Shown: one piece after another, positions 6,004 through 6,090 of the stretch
Numbering within the stretch: position 1 is the first letter of the stretch
Layout of the letters: the number at the start of each line of letters is the position of its first letter
Assembly: GCA_027491845.1 (NCBI GenBank)
Contig: JAOZGF010000030.1
Span: forward strand, 1 to 6,090
DNA from: Thermoproteota archaeon
GTDB lineage: Archaea > Korarchaeota > JAOZGF01
Length of the DNA: 6,090 nucleotides
Reading direction: 5' to 3'
The notes under the pieces: generated by a model
What the model was told of the DNA's origin: nothing
The model's input: the letters and a program-made list of their open reading frames with translations, nothing else
Database searches by the model: none
Made by a program: the position numbers and the translations under genes

Positions 6004-6090
6004 ATGACCCCTGACACCTGCCATTTAATGCTGCAGACAATATTAATTCCAGCCATATTTTCATTAATAGTTCTCTTTTTAGAGAAAGCA
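6004..6090 (+). CDS. Start of a further membrane subunit, probably NuoN- or NuoM-like (3' partial)
   Basis: The frame from the ATG at 6004 is open to the right edge of the window (29 codons). It begins with a short polar N-terminus, MTPDTCHLM, followed by one hydrophobic helix (LQTILIPAIFSLIVLFLEKA), the form in which antiporter-like NuoM/NuoN/MrpD proteins begin: a helix with an internal Pro ending in a charged turn. Position after NuoL and a good upstream ribosome-binding site support a real gene. The complex still lacks a third antiporter subunit at this point, so NuoN (or NuoM, if the 2288-3844 protein is counted as N) is the best guess. No diagnostic motif is reached, so the subunit identity is inference from context. 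Confidence 0.6.
   Translation, partial: MTPDTCHLMLQTILIPAIFSLIVLFLEKA

Noticed and set aside
1..6090. A novel non-respiratory system (defence, mobile element, CRISPR, inteins)
   Set aside because: Every base is accounted for by intact complex I genes with known motifs. No repeats, integrase, nuclease or intein signatures were seen within the conserved genes.

Overview
The window is a single, tightly packed, plus-strand operon fragment encoding the membrane arm of a respiratory complex I-like enzyme (Nuo/Fpo family). It almost certainly comes from an archaeon. The evidence is the predominance of AGA/AGG arginine codons, GTG and TTG starts alongside ATG, strong GGAGG/GAGGTGA ribosome-binding sites, and archaeal-style subunit features: a NuoJ split into two ORFs, a K subunit that looks like MrpC, and the order H-I-J-J-K-(M/MrpD)-L-next. 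An uncultured Thermoproteota-type lineage (Bathyarchaeia or relatives) is a reasonable guess from gene order and flavour. The window alone cannot fix the taxon.

Layout: NuoH enters from the left edge with its N-terminus cut off (about 1-988). It is followed with almost no spacing by NuoI (990 or 969 to 1475), NuoJ N-terminal half (1476-1718), NuoJ C-terminal half (1715-1981), an MrpC-like NuoK (1986-2294), an MrpD/NuoM-like antiporter subunit (2288-3844) and NuoL (3850 or 3841 to 5949). After a 54-base A-rich gap, the first 29 codons of another membrane protein begin at 6004, probably the third antiporter-like subunit. Coding density is nearly total. The minus strand holds only shadow ORFs.

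How the genes work together: NuoI carries two [4Fe-4S] clusters that pass electrons towards the quinone (or methanophenazine-like carrier) site, which is formed at the junction of NuoH and the peripheral-arm subunits B and CD (not in this window). NuoH, J and K form the proximal membrane module that couples redox chemistry to ion movement. The MrpD/M-like protein, NuoL and the next protein are the antiporter-like ion channels, with NuoL supplying the long lateral helix that lies along the arm. The electron donor (F420H2, ferredoxin or NADH) cannot be read from this window because the input-module genes are absent.

Main points for a second look: (1) the two NuoJ ORFs would fuse into one normal-length NuoJ if a run of seven G at 1699-1705 had one more G or if ribosomes slipped -1 there; (2) the K subunit lacks the two glutamates of canonical NuoK and resembles MrpC, lying directly before an MrpD-like subunit; (3) NuoL has a Cys-containing insertion between TM5 and TM6. 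I see no defence system, mobile element, CRISPR array, tRNA or rRNA here.
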